Source: an uncultured Bacteroidaceae bacterium
GTDB lineage: Bacteria > Bacteroidota > Bacteroidia > Bacteroidales > Bacteroidaceae
Assembly: GCA_934293005.1 (NCBI GenBank)
Contig: CAKQYA010000026.1
Span: forward strand, 1 to 37,204
Direction: 5' to 3'
Length of the DNA stretch: 37,204 bases
The notes under the pieces are model-generated. The model did not search any database. It was not told the origin of the DNA and saw only the letters and a program-made list of their open reading frames with translations. Below are positions 1 to 8,006 of this stretch, one piece after another (the stretch's first letter is position 1; each line of letters starts with the position of its first letter). A program made the translations under genes and the position numbers.

Positions 1-37
1 CTACAACATACTTGCCAAGACAAAAACTACGAGTTCA

Positions 38-244
38 TTACACTCTTTCGTTCTCGTCCGTAATCAAATCCTTGAGATCAACTTCTAAAATCTTTGAGAT
101 TTCAAGAAGCGTCTCTAAATCGGGTTGGTATTTATTTCGAGCATAGCAATTGACCGTGCTAAAGCTCTTACCTAACTGTTTTGCCAGCCAAGTTTGTGAA
201 ATGCCCTTGCTGTCTAAGACATCTTTTATCTTGTTTAGTTTTAT
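38..244 (-). CDS. XRE-family helix-turn-helix regulator, apparently lacking a normal start codon
   Basis: About 68 residues fold as a small XRE/Cro-type DNA-binding domain: the segment GISQTWLAKQLGKSFSTVN is a typical helix-turn-helix, followed by LLEISKILEVDLKDLI. The reading frame is open from about 274 down to the stop at 38-40 but has no ATG, GTG or TTG before the HTH. From memory, relatives begin MKLN(K/R)IK; here the matching codon (244-242) is ATA. A TAnnTTTG box at 265-272 lies about 20 bases upstream, which fits transcription with a short leader into this codon. So this is either a start-codon mutant (ATG to ATA), a rare AUA start, or a base error. Stand-alone proteins of this kind often sit beside restriction-modification genes, but the next gene downstream is outside the window. 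Confidence 0.6.
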   Translation of the reverse strand: MKLNKIKDVLDSKGISQTWLAKQLGKSFSTVNCYARNKYQPDLETLLEISKILEVDLKDLITDENERV

Positions 245-264
245 GAATTCACCAAATTTTGCTG

Positions 265-272
265 CAAATATA
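265..272 (-). promoter_or_regulatory. Bacteroidetes -7 box (TATATTTG) for the XRE gene
   Basis: TATATTTG on the minus strand matches the TAnnTTTG element and lies about 20 bases before the putative ATA start at 244. I see no clear -33 TTG at the right distance, so this is a weak call. Confidence 0.35.
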
Positions 273-358
273 CATTAAATTTTGCGATAATCATTATAGA
301 TTGAACTGTTTTATGTAAATTATTCCAATATGGAGATTTATATTTCGTGTAGTTATTG

Positions 359-366
359 TACCTTTG
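359..366 (+). promoter_or_regulatory. Orphan Bacteroidetes -7 box (TACCTTTG) with hairpins downstream
   Basis: TACCTTTG followed by CAGC is a textbook -7 element on the plus strand, but no plus-strand gene follows. Downstream lie a 6-bp hairpin (378-392), the 12-base palindrome GCAAACGTTTGC (390-401) and a 7-bp hairpin with one mismatch (433-450), then the repeat at 472. It may be the promoter of a deleted gene or of a very short RNA. The rest of 245-645 holds no gene that I can support. Confidence 0.35.
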
Positions 367-471
367 CAGCAGAGAAGTGCTGTTTGACAGCAAACGTTTG
401 CATATTGCAGAAAATAAGACTGTTGCCAAATCATTACCTCTATTGAGGTGAAAGACTCATAAATAGCTAAT

Positions 472-560
472 TTTAACCCAAATCGGTCATAATAGTTGAA
501 AAGAAGCAATAATGTCCTGATAATTCCCCTGTTTCGGTCTAATGACCGATTTTGGTTAAA
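472..560. repeat. Short palindromic intergenic repeat (copy A, 89 bp)
   Basis: Both ends match the ends of the full element at 17865-18067: it starts TTTAACCCAAATCGGTCAT and ends ATGACCGATTTTGGTTAAA, so the termini are inverted repeats. The interior is almost only the subterminal block, reverse-complemented relative to the full copy's left arm (GAAGCAATAATGTCCTGATAA). This is what an internally deleted, MITE-like copy would look like. No coding capacity. Confidence 0.75.
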
Positions 561-572
561 TACTTACTAATG

Positions 573-613
573 ACAATCCCCGCATAAGCTGCTATAGCCT
601 ATGCGGGGATTGT
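573..613 (-). terminator. Hairpin downstream of the DUF349 gene
   Basis: A stem of about 17 bp with one G-U type mismatch (ACAATCCCCGCATAAGC against GCCTATGCGGGGATTGT) and a 7-base loop lies 33 bases after the stop of the DUF349 gene. It is GC-rich at the base but has no clear T tract, so it may end transcription with help or protect the 3' end. It is probably the end of the lptB to DUF349 run. Confidence 0.6.
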
Positions 614-645
614 GGAATATGCATTAAAATGTTCTTGCTGATGAA

Positions 646-2571
646 TCATTTATTCTCCTCAAGTGCGGCAAGTTTTGCCTTCACTTCTTCGAGATCAGTC
701 TTGAGCTTGTCCATCTTGCGGTTTAGTTCTTCAACAAGAGCGTTGCCTTGCTTCGATTTGTTGGAGAGACTAAGGAAACCGAGGTTGTTCTCATAGGTCT
801 TTATCTCATTCTTGAGAATGTCGAGCTGTCGGGTGAGTCGTGAACGAATGTCGCCATTGTTGCCATTCTTGATAGCTTCCTTAAAACTGTCGAGTCGACG
901 TTTTGCCGCATTTTTGCTTGCATAGCCATAAAGACGGTCCATCTGCTCGCGGAGAAGACTGTATATCTTGTCTTTCTCTTTGAAAGGCACATGACCGATA
1001 TTGTTCCATTCTTCTTGGGCAGCACGCAGTTTGGCGCGGAGGTCACCTTCATATTCTTCAGGCACGATTGCTGCGAGCATGTCGACAATAGACTTTTTCT
1101 TCTCAAGATTGGCGCGCTGTTCAGACATCGCACTCTTGTTTGCCTCTTTCTTAGCAGCGAAGAAAGCATCGCAAGCGCCATTGAATCGTTCCCATATCTG
1201 GTCGCTGTATTTCTTTGGCACTGTGCCTATGGCACGCCATTGCTTCTGCAGCTCTACGAGAATGTTGGATGTGGCAGTCCAGTCTGTGCTGTCTTTCAAA
1301 GCTTCTGCTTTCTCCACAAGCTCGAGTTTCTTTGCATAGTTGTTCTTGAGGTTCTCATGCACGGCTTGTATGTATTCGTTCTTGCGTGAGAAGAAATTGT
1401 CGCATGCGGCACGGAAACGCTCGAAGATTTTTGTGTTCATCTTAACAGGCGCATAGCCTATGGTGCGCCACTCTGCTTGGAGGGCTGTTATCTTATCTGT
1501 GAGAGCGTTCCAATCGGCAAATGTCTTGAGGGTGTCAAGGTTGAAGCCTTCAATAGTTTCGCAGATGGAGGTCTTTTTCTCGAGATTTTCCTCTTCTTTT
1601 TGTTTGCGAGTTTCAAAGAACTCCTGATGGCGTTTGTTTATGACAGTGGAAGCATCCTTGAAGCGAGTCCATATCTGTTCGCGGAGGTCGCTTGCTACAG
1701 GTCCTACTTCGCGGAACTCAAGGTGGAGCTGTTGAAGCTTGCGGAACGCTTCGATGATGTCTGTTTCATCGGCAAGTTTCTCTGCCTCTTCGCAGATAGC
1801 GGTCTTGCGCTCCAGATTTTTCTTGAAGTCGTAGGCACGCAGTTCGTTGCTGAGCTTGAGGGTGTCGTAGAAAGCTTCCACGGCTTGCTGGTATGTTTTC
1901 CACACTGCTGTAACCTTGTCAGCTGGCACTTCGCCTGTTGAGGTCCACTGTTGTTGCAGTTCTTTGAAATCATTGTACGTGTGGTTGATCTCGTCTGCAT
2001 TTTCAGAGAGACCTTTAATCTTCTCTATGATTTCGCATTTCTTTTTATAGTTATTCTCTCGTTCCTCTTCAGCTGCTGCAGCAGCAGTTGCGCGTTTTTC
2101 ACGGATGATGGCCATGTATTCTTTGAATTCAGACTCTTCCATGTTTGGCTCAGGAATGAAGTCCTCGGCTTTGCCGCCTTCATCGATAAACTTCTTGAAC
2201 GCTGTGTCGGCATTTTGATGATGGATGCGGTAGAAGTTGCTTTTCAGGTTGTCGAGTTCTTGACGTGTCACTTCCTCGTCGCTGCTGGCGAGTTCTTTGA
2301 GACGGTTTACAACGTCTGCTTTTGTCGTATAGGCGGCGAAAGTAGTGTTAGAGGTTTCTGCCTGAGGTTCGTTGGCTGCTGTGACCTCGGAAGCTGTTGC
2401 GCTCTCAGGGGCTGTTGCTTCTTCTGCTTCAGCCTCGTGAGCTGTTGCAGTGTCTTCTGTTGCAGCCTCTGTTGCATGTGCAGCCTCTTCTGTTGTTGCT
2501 TCAGAAGCAACGGCTGGTTGTTCTGCTGGCTTTACAGCAGTCTCCTCAGTGGGGTTCTGATTCTCAATCAT
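646..2571 (-). CDS. DUF349 repeat protein with acidic, Ala/Glu/Thr-rich N-terminus
   Basis: A 641-residue protein starting MIENQNPTEE. An upstream in-frame ATG at 2634 would only add 21 unlike residues. Residues 1 to about 80 are low complexity (Ala, Glu, Thr) and probably disordered. From about residue 170 there are five helical DUF349 units, each marked by W/F-x-x-x-G-x-x-P/A followed by a W/F-containing helix: WTSTGEVP, FREVGPVA, WRTIGYAP, WRAIGTVP and WNNIGHVP. The C-terminus is a charged coiled coil (KLKTDLEEVKAKLAALEE). No signal peptide or membrane segment, so cytoplasmic. The molecular function of the family is not established. The gene is last in a minus-strand run after cdsA (65-base gap). 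Confidence 0.9.
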   Translation of the reverse strand: MIENQNPTEETAVKPAEQPAVASEATTEEAAHATEAATEDTATAHEAEAEEATAPESATASEVTAANEPQAETSNTTFAAYTTKADVVNRLKELASSDEEVTRQELDNLKSNFYRIHHQNADTAFKKFIDEGGKAEDFIPEPNMEESEFKEYMAIIREKRATAAAAAEEERENNYKKKCEIIEKIKGLSENADEINHTYNDFKELQQQWTSTGEVPADKVTAVWKTYQQAVEAFYDTLKLSNELRAYDFKKNLERKTAICEEAEKLADETDIIEAFRKLQQLHLEFREVGPVASDLREQIWTRFKDASTVINKRHQEFFETRKQKEEENLEKKTSICETIEGFNLDTLKTFADWNALTDKITALQAEWRTIGYAPVKMNTKIFERFRAACDNFFSRKNEYIQAVHENLKNNYAKKLELVEKAEALKDSTDWTATSNILVELQKQWRAIGTVPKKYSDQIWERFNGACDAFFAAKKEANKSAMSEQRANLEKKKSIVDMLAAIVPEEYEGDLRAKLRAAQEEWNNIGHVPFKEKDKIYSLLREQMDRLYGYASKNAAKRRLDSFKEAIKNGNNGDIRSRLTRQLDILKNEIKTYENNLGFLSLSNKSKQGNALVEELNRKMDKLKTDLEEVKAKLAALEENK

Positions 2572-2635
2572 AGTTAGTGAATGTTTATTGTTAGACCATA
2601 AATCTGCAAGTGCTGGAGTGTTGCGGCCAGGCATC

Positions 2636-3496
2636 TTACAGATGCAAATTTAGCATTATTGTGTAGATGTAAATAACTGCCGTTGGTATGGCAATGAGTG
2701 AACTGTCGAAGCGGTCGAGCATGCCGCCATGTCCTGGCAGTATGTTGCCTGAATCTTTTATGCCCACCTTGCGCTTGAAGAGTGACTCTACAAGGTCGCC
2801 CCATGTGCCCATGATCACAGTGAGCAAGGCTAAGCCAGCCCATAGCAGATTGTTCTCTATGCCGCTCACGGTGCTTGTGAAGGGTTCGAAGCTTGCTATT
2901 ACCTGTGAAGCAATGATGGCTGTCAGTCCGCCGCCAATGCTGCCTTCCCATGTTTTCTTGGGCGATATGCGCTCGAAGAGCTTGTGCTTGCCAAGAAGAG
3001 AACCGAAGACGTATGCTCCTGTGTCGTTTGACCACAGGAATATGAACAGTGAGAGTGCATACCAATAATAATATTGCACACCATTAGGTGTGTTGATCAT
3101 GCACAGAGTGTTGAGCGAGGCGAATGGCAGGGCTATGTATAGCTGTGCCATGAATGTCATGCTCCAATTTTGAATGACGTCTGGGTTGTTGAGAAATAGT
3201 TCCGACACAAGCAGGTAGATGATTGATATGAGATAGGGGACGAAAACCTCTGATCCCATGATGTTCGTGTTGAATGCCCATACGGCAACGAACAGGTATG
3301 TGGCTGCTGCTGTGGTGATGAAACGGTTCACATGCAGATGCATGTGCTTGTTGGCTATAGTGGTGAACTCCCATACTGTCAAGGCCGTGATGGCCGTGAA
3401 CAGTATTAGGAGTGATATGTGGTTTATCACGATGCCGCTGATGAGCAATGCGACAAAGATGATGCCTGTTATTGCGCGTACAATTAGGTTTTTCAC
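2636..3496 (-). CDS. cdsA: Phosphatidate cytidylyltransferase
   Basis: CdsA makes CDP-diacylglycerol from phosphatidic acid and CTP at the inner membrane, the branch point for all phospholipids. The 286-residue product has many hydrophobic helices starting at residue 8. Near the C-terminus it carries the family signature, read as SLFKRKVGIKDSG then LPGHGGMLDRFD, with the conserved K-D and H-G-G-x-x-D-R-x-D residues. Length is normal. It lies between ftsH (80 bases upstream) and the DUF349 gene, and is probably cotranscribed with them. No anomaly seen. Confidence 0.95.
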   Translation of the reverse strand: MKNLIVRAITGIIFVALLISGIVINHISLLILFTAITALTVWEFTTIANKHMHLHVNRFITTAAATYLFVAVWAFNTNIMGSEVFVPYLISIIYLLVSELFLNNPDVIQNWSMTFMAQLYIALPFASLNTLCMINTPNGVQYYYWYALSLFIFLWSNDTGAYVFGSLLGKHKLFERISPKKTWEGSIGGGLTAIIASQVIASFEPFTSTVSGIENNLLWAGLALLTVIMGTWGDLVESLFKRKVGIKDSGNILPGHGGMLDRFDSSLIAIPTAVIYIYTIMLNLHL

Positions 3497-3575
3497 TTAT
3501 CAAAGAATTGTTTGTGGTTGTTGAATGCCATTTGAGCCGAGGACAACGCTGCCTGGCGGCTTCAAAGGCAATTGC

Positions 3576-5738
3576 TTATTCTTCAGATGCAGGAACGTTT
3601 GGCATATCTGAAGGGGCTTTGGCGTCATCTGCGCTTGTCGTTTTAACAGCGTTCGCACCAGTTGCCTCCGCATCTGCATTGCCGTTTCCGTTTTCTGTTT
3701 GTTTCTTTGCTTTCTCAAGAACGGCATTGACAATCTTCTGACGGATTATCTCCTCGTTTTCTTTGCTGTGGCTTGTGGAATCGTCAGATGTTTCTTTGTC
3801 GTCATTGCCGTTGCCAGAGGCAAGAATCTCGTCTGTGCGTGATACCCAAGGCCTCTTGCCAAAGATTTTTTCAAGGTCTTCAGCGAAGATGACTTCGCGC
3901 TCCACAAGAATCTGCGTGAGCTGGGCATGTCCGTCCTTGTGTTCAAGCAGCACGCTCTTGGCACGTGCATATTCTTGTGCGATGAGCGACCTTACCTCTT
4001 CGTCGATGGTCTCTGCTGTCTTCTCGCTGTAAGGCTTGGCAAACTGATATTCCTGGTTGTCGTAGTAGCATACGTTAGGCAGTTTCTCTCCCATGCCAGC
4101 GTACGCTATCATGCCATAGGCGCGTTTAGTGACCTTCTCAAGGTCGTTCATGGCACCTGTGGAGATGCGTCCTGTGCAGAGTTCTTCTGCTGCGCGTCCG
4201 CCAAGAGTTGCGCATATCTCATCGAGAATCTCTTCTTTTGTGGATATCTGGCGTTCCTCTGGCATGTACCATGCTGCGCCAAGTGCTTGGCCTCGAGGTA
4301 CGATGGTTACTTTCACGAGTGGATTCGCATATTCGAGGAACCATGAGATGGTTGCGTGTCCTGCCTCGTGAAGGGCTATTGTGCGCTTCTCTGCTGCTGT
4401 GAGCAGTTTTGTCTTTTTCTCCAGACCGCCTATGATGCGGTCTACAGCGTCGAGGAAGCACTGCTTGTCCACCCAATCTTTGTTGCCGCGCGCAGCGATG
4501 AGCGCAGCCTCGTTGCACACGTTGGCAATATCAGCTCCTGAGAATCCAGGCGTCTGCCTTGCCAACTGGGCTACATCGACGGTTTCATCGATCTTGATAG
4601 GGCGAAGGTGAACCATGAAGATTTCCTTGCGCTCGTTGAGGTCAGGAAGGTCCACATGAATCTGTCGGTCAAAACGTCCTGCTCGAAGAAGGGCCTTGTC
4701 GAGAATGTCTGCACGGTTGGTTGCAGCCATGAGGATGATGCCGCTGTTGGTGCCGAAGCCGTCCATTTCTGTGAGGAGTTGGTTGAGCGTGCTTTCGCGC
4801 TCATCGTTGCCGCCCATGGCCGCCGACTTGCTTCTGGCTCTGCCTATGGCGTCTATCTCGTCTATGAAGATGATGCATGGAGCTTTTGTCTTTGCTTGCT
4901 GGAAAAGGTCGCGGACGCGGCTTGCGCCCACACCGACAAACATCTCAACAAATTCAGAACCAGACAATGAGAAGAATGGCACGCCTGCTTCTCCTGCCAC
5001 AGCTTTTGCAAGCAATGTCTTGCCTGTTCCTGGAGGGCCTACGAGAAGCGCGCCTTTTGGTATCTTGCCGCCAAGACTGGTATATTTCTCTGGTTTCTTG
5101 AGAAAGTCGACTATCTCCTGCACCTCTTGTTTGGCTGCAGTCTGTCCAGCCACGTCCTTGAAAGTCACCTGCGGGGAATTTTTGTCATCTTTGTCAATCA
5201 ACTGTGCTTTTGACTTGCCCACAGAGAATATGTTTCCAGCACCCCCCATGAATCCGCCTTTGCCGCTGAAACCTCGCATGATGAATATCCATATCACCAC
5301 GATAATGATGAATGGGGCTATGTTCCAAAGCAGGTTGGATAGAAAGTCGTTGTTGCGCTCGTATGACACTTTGCCGTTGAAATGGCCATTTTCGCGCTGG
5401 GTTTCAAGGTATGTCTCAAGGTTGTCTATAGAACCGAACTCTACCCTGATTACATTATTATTGCTTTTTGCCTTTGCTGTGCCAAACACTTCCTTGGCAT
5501 GGCTTGGGTCGATTGATATGATGAGAGTGTTGTCGTCTTTGTTGACAACCACCTCAGACACGTATCCCTTGGTGACAAATTCCTGGAAAGTGGTGTAGTC
5601 GATGTCTCTTGAAGAGGCTTTGTCTTGCCGAGTGAGGTACATCAAGGCCATTCCTCCTATCAGGAGAATGTATATCCATGTGAGGTTGAACCTCGGTCTC
5701 CTAAGGTTGTTCTTGTTGTTTTGTGTGTTGTTGTCCAT
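3576..5738 (-). CDS. ftsH: ATP-dependent zinc metalloprotease FtsH
   Basis: A membrane-anchored AAA+ protease of 720 residues that degrades misfolded membrane proteins and selected regulatory proteins. Domains in order: TM1 about 20-36, periplasmic domain about 40-132, TM2 about 135-154, AAA+ domain with Walker A GPPGTGKT (234-241), Walker B IIFIDEID (289-296), pore loop EMFVG (265-269) and arginine-finger segment RAGRFDR, then the M41 peptidase with HEAGH (457-461). The last 75 residues or so are a Ser/Glu/Asn/Ala-rich tail, longer than in E. coli FtsH and probably disordered. Only 3 bases separate it from rsfS upstream, so translation is likely coupled. Confidence 0.97.
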   Translation of the reverse strand: MDNNTQNNKNNLRRPRFNLTWIYILLIGGMALMYLTRQDKASSRDIDYTTFQEFVTKGYVSEVVVNKDDNTLIISIDPSHAKEVFGTAKAKSNNNVIRVEFGSIDNLETYLETQRENGHFNGKVSYERNNDFLSNLLWNIAPFIIIVVIWIFIMRGFSGKGGFMGGAGNIFSVGKSKAQLIDKDDKNSPQVTFKDVAGQTAAKQEVQEIVDFLKKPEKYTSLGGKIPKGALLVGPPGTGKTLLAKAVAGEAGVPFFSLSGSEFVEMFVGVGASRVRDLFQQAKTKAPCIIFIDEIDAIGRARSKSAAMGGNDERESTLNQLLTEMDGFGTNSGIILMAATNRADILDKALLRAGRFDRQIHVDLPDLNERKEIFMVHLRPIKIDETVDVAQLARQTPGFSGADIANVCNEAALIAARGNKDWVDKQCFLDAVDRIIGGLEKKTKLLTAAEKRTIALHEAGHATISWFLEYANPLVKVTIVPRGQALGAAWYMPEERQISTKEEILDEICATLGGRAAEELCTGRISTGAMNDLEKVTKRAYGMIAYAGMGEKLPNVCYYDNQEYQFAKPYSEKTAETIDEEVRSLIAQEYARAKSVLLEHKDGHAQLTQILVEREVIFAEDLEKIFGKRPWVSRTDEILASGNGNDDKETSDDSTSHSKENEEIIRQKIVNAVLEKAKKQTENGNGNADAEATGANAVKTTSADDAKAPSDMPNVPASEE

Positions 5739-5741
5739 GTG

Positions 5742-6101
5742 TCAGTCTAAGTCTGGAATGTCATTGATTTCAGCATCTTCCCAAAGGTTGTCAACATCGT
5801 AGAACTCACGTGCGTCTGGCACAAAGATATGAACTACCACGTCTGTGAAGTCTATTGCAACCCAAATGTTGTTGCGTGTGCCATCAACGCCTGTTGGCTT
5901 CGATGCAGCTTCTTTGCGTGCAAAGTCGCGCACAGATTCAGTTATGGCTGCCACTTGTGTGGGGGAGTTGCCTTCACATATGACCATGTATTTTGTTATG
6001 GTTTCATCGATGCCTTCGAGGTCAACCACTCGTATTTTTTTTCCTTTTTTCTCTTGAATGCCAGCTATGCAGGCTTTTACTAATTTTTCTGTCTCTGTCA
6101 T
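5742..6101 (-). CDS. rsfS: Ribosomal silencing factor RsfS
   Basis: RsfS (DUF143/Iojap family) binds large-subunit protein uL14 and blocks subunit joining under starvation. The 119-residue product starts MTETEKLVKAC at 6101. An ATG at 6167 is possible, but its extra 22 residues are unlike the family. Recognisable segments are YMVICEGNSPTQVAAI, GTRNNIWVAIDFTDVVVHIF and FYDVDNLWEDAE, the hallmark C-terminal W-x-D/E motif. It sits directly before ftsH (3-base gap), as in many Bacteroidetes. Confidence 0.93.
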   Translation of the reverse strand: MTETEKLVKACIAGIQEKKGKKIRVVDLEGIDETITKYMVICEGNSPTQVAAITESVRDFARKEAASKPTGVDGTRNNIWVAIDFTDVVVHIFVPDAREFYDVDNLWEDAEINDIPDLD

Positions 6102-6196
6102 GAATATATATATAAATGTGTAGTTTTCTGTTTGGGGCTCATGCGGTGTCATGCATATCTTTTTCATTGCCCATGACTGCAGAAGGTGTGCAGATT

Positions 6197-7042
6197 TCAG
6201 TTTTCCTCCATTTCTCTCTTCTTCTTCTCTTCTATCATCTGGAAGTCCTTAGGACGGAGTTCGAAGTTGCTTCCCAGATATTTCTCTTTGACAATAGTGT
6301 TCTCCGACAATTCTTGGGGAGTGCCCTTGAAGAGGATGCGTCCCTCGAAAAGTAGGTATGCGCGGTCTGTGATACACAAGGTCTCTTGCACGTTGTGGTC
6401 GGTGATGAGTATGCCTATGTTGCGGTCTTTCAGTTTCCACACCACATATTGTATATCTTCCACTGCTATAGGGTCGACACCTGCAAAGGGTTCGTCGAGC
6501 ATTATAAACTTAGGGTCGATGGCGAGACATCTGGCTATCTCGCAGCGGCGTCGCTCACCGCCTGAGAGTTGGTTGCCGTTGTTCTTGCGCACTTTCTGGA
6601 GATTGAACTCATCAAGAAGTCTTTCGAGGTGTTCACGCTGTTCGTCTACCGACTTGTATTTCATCTCAAGCACTGTCATGATGTTGTCCTCAACGCTCAT
6701 GGTGCGGAAGACGCTCGCTTCCTGCGCCAAATAGCCCACGCCTTTTTTTGCTCGTGTGGATACAGGGTCTTTAGTTATCTCTTGGTCGTTGATGAAGACC
6801 TGGCCGCTGTTGGGCACGACAAGTCCCGTCGTCATGTAGAATGATGTGGTCTTTCCTGCGCCATTAGGACCTAACAGCCCGACAATCTCGCCCTGGCGCA
6901 CACTGATTGACACGTTGTTCGCTACGGTGCGTTTGCCGTATGTCTTTACGAGGTTGCGTGTGTAGAGTGTGTTGCGCTCTTCTGAATACTCAGGTATGTC
7001 GGCATCGCCCGCATTGGTTATAGTAATGTTTCTTGTCTCCAT
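6197..7042 (-). CDS. lptB: LPS export ABC transporter ATP-binding protein
   Basis: The cytoplasmic ATPase that powers LptFG extraction of lipopolysaccharide from the inner membrane. Walker A GPNGAGKT at 58-65, signature LSGGERRRCEIARCLA, Walker B FIMLDEPFAGVDP and switch His in ITDHNV are all intact. The FYMTTGLVVPNSG and YLAQEASVFR segments are typical of LptB. About 30 extra residues precede the domain and a Lys/Glu tail ends it, giving 281 residues where about 240 is usual. lptF/lptG are not in the window. It is divergent from mlaE and leads the rsfS-ftsH-cdsA run. Confidence 0.92.
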   Translation of the reverse strand: METRNITITNAGDADIPEYSEERNTLYTRNLVKTYGKRTVANNVSISVRQGEIVGLLGPNGAGKTTSFYMTTGLVVPNSGQVFINDQEITKDPVSTRAKKGVGYLAQEASVFRTMSVEDNIMTVLEMKYKSVDEQREHLERLLDEFNLQKVRKNNGNQLSGGERRRCEIARCLAIDPKFIMLDEPFAGVDPIAVEDIQYVVWKLKDRNIGILITDHNVQETLCITDRAYLLFEGRILFKGTPQELSENTIVKEKYLGSNFELRPKDFQMIEEKKKREMEEN

Positions 7043-7060
7043 GTAGTCTTAAATTAGTTA

Positions 7061-7068
7061 CAAAAGTA
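7061..7068 (-). promoter_or_regulatory. -7 box (TACTTTTG) upstream of lptB
   Basis: TACTTTTG on the minus strand fits TAnnTTTG and lies 18 bases before the lptB ATG, in the 150-base gap shared with divergent mlaE. No good -33 TTG is seen at about 20 bases. A similar box on the plus strand (TAATTTTG, 7143-7150) may serve mlaE, also without a well-placed -33. Confidence 0.4.
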
Positions 7069-7192
7069 CGAATTGTTTGTTGATTAGTCTCTTTATAAAT
7101 GAAAAAACTATGTTAAATCATGCTCTTTTGGCAGAAAATACTTAATTTTGCGAAGAATTTGCTATTTATAAATCATTAAAAACGCAACTAAG

Positions 7193-7939
7193 GTGTTATC
7201 AATACAAAGAGGATTAACGCATTTGGGACGGTACGTGCAGCTCATGGACCGCGTGCTTTCTCGTCCAGACAGGTGGAGGATGTTTCTTAAGCAATATGTG
7301 ACTGAAATGTATCAATTGGGATATAATTCTATAGGCATAGTCCTTATTATTTCCTTCTTCATCGGTGCTGTGATTTGCCTTCAAATAAAATTGAATATTC
7401 AAAGTCCGTGGATGCCGAGGATGGTGGTAGGATACACAACCCGTGAGATTATGCTTTTGGAATTTTCTTCAAGCATAATGTGTCTCATCCTTGCTGGAAA
7501 AGTGGGATCGAACATAGCTTCTGAAATAGGCACCATGAGGATAACTCAACAGATAGACGCTCTTGATATTATGGGTGTCAACTCGGCCAACTACCTTATT
7601 CTGCCAAAGATAGCAGGACTTATGACAATAATGCCTATTCTGGTCTCGCTTAGTGTGTGTGCTGGTATTGTGGGCGCATATGCAACGTCGTTGATGGGCA
7701 CCACAACTGTGCCAGAGCTGACTGAGGGGTTCAGATATCAGTTTAATCAGTGGTTCTTCTGGTGTGGCATGATAAAGGCTGTGGTTTATGCTTTCATCAT
7801 CACCAGTGTGTCGGCTTACAAGGGATACACAGTGGAAGGTGGAAGCGTGGAAGTGGGCAAGTCGAGCACGGATGCCGTGGTGACAAGCAGCATACTTGTG
7901 CTTTTCTCAGACATATTCCTCACTAATCTGCTCACATGA
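7193..7939 (+). CDS. mlaE: MlaE-family ABC transporter permease
   Basis: Inner-membrane permease of the MlaFEDB-type system that moves phospholipids between the membranes. The 248-residue product starts with GTG at 7193. The conserved core begins around HLGRYVQLMDRVLSRPDRW, so the start could be slightly later. Typical segments are FFIGAVICLQIKLNI, LILAGKVGSNIASEIGTMRITQQIDALDIMGV (the family's EIGTM...QIDAL coupling region) and a C-terminal helix ending SILVLFSDIFLTNLL. Five or so membrane helices. The ATPase gene mlaF follows 67 bases later. No MlaD-like (MCE domain) gene follows, unlike the E. coli operon. Confidence 0.93.
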   Translation: MLSIQRGLTHLGRYVQLMDRVLSRPDRWRMFLKQYVTEMYQLGYNSIGIVLIISFFIGAVICLQIKLNIQSPWMPRMVVGYTTREIMLLEFSSSIMCLILAGKVGSNIASEIGTMRITQQIDALDIMGVNSANYLILPKIAGLMTIMPILVSLSVCAGIVGAYATSLMGTTTVPELTEGFRYQFNQWFFWCGMIKAVVYAFIITSVSAYKGYTVEGGSVEVGKSSTDAVVTSSILVLFSDIFLTNLLT

Positions 7940-8006
7940 GATTCTGAACATGGCTGGAATAGATATGTGAAATGAAGACACATTCATGTATAAATGATTT
8001 TTGACA

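Noticed and set aside
241..509. Two minus-strand frames of 62 and 71 codons in the left intergenic region
   Set aside because: They overlap each other, cross promoter-like boxes of both strands and have no recognisable protein features.
1951..2577. Plus-strand frame of 208 codons, Cys/Phe-rich
   Set aside because: It is the antisense shadow of the Ala/Glu-rich DUF349 coding region; the composition follows from the opposite strand.
2574..3065. Minus-strand frame of 163 codons rich in His and Arg
   Set aside because: Same strand but another frame inside cdsA; composition typical of a shifted frame.
4696..5598. Plus-strand frame of 300 codons
   Set aside because: Antisense to ftsH, which has every expected motif in the other strand.
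7193..7243. mlaE starting at the internal ATG (7244) instead of GTG (7193)
   Set aside because: The conserved HLGRYVQLMDRV segment lies before or at that ATG, so the later start would remove family sequence.
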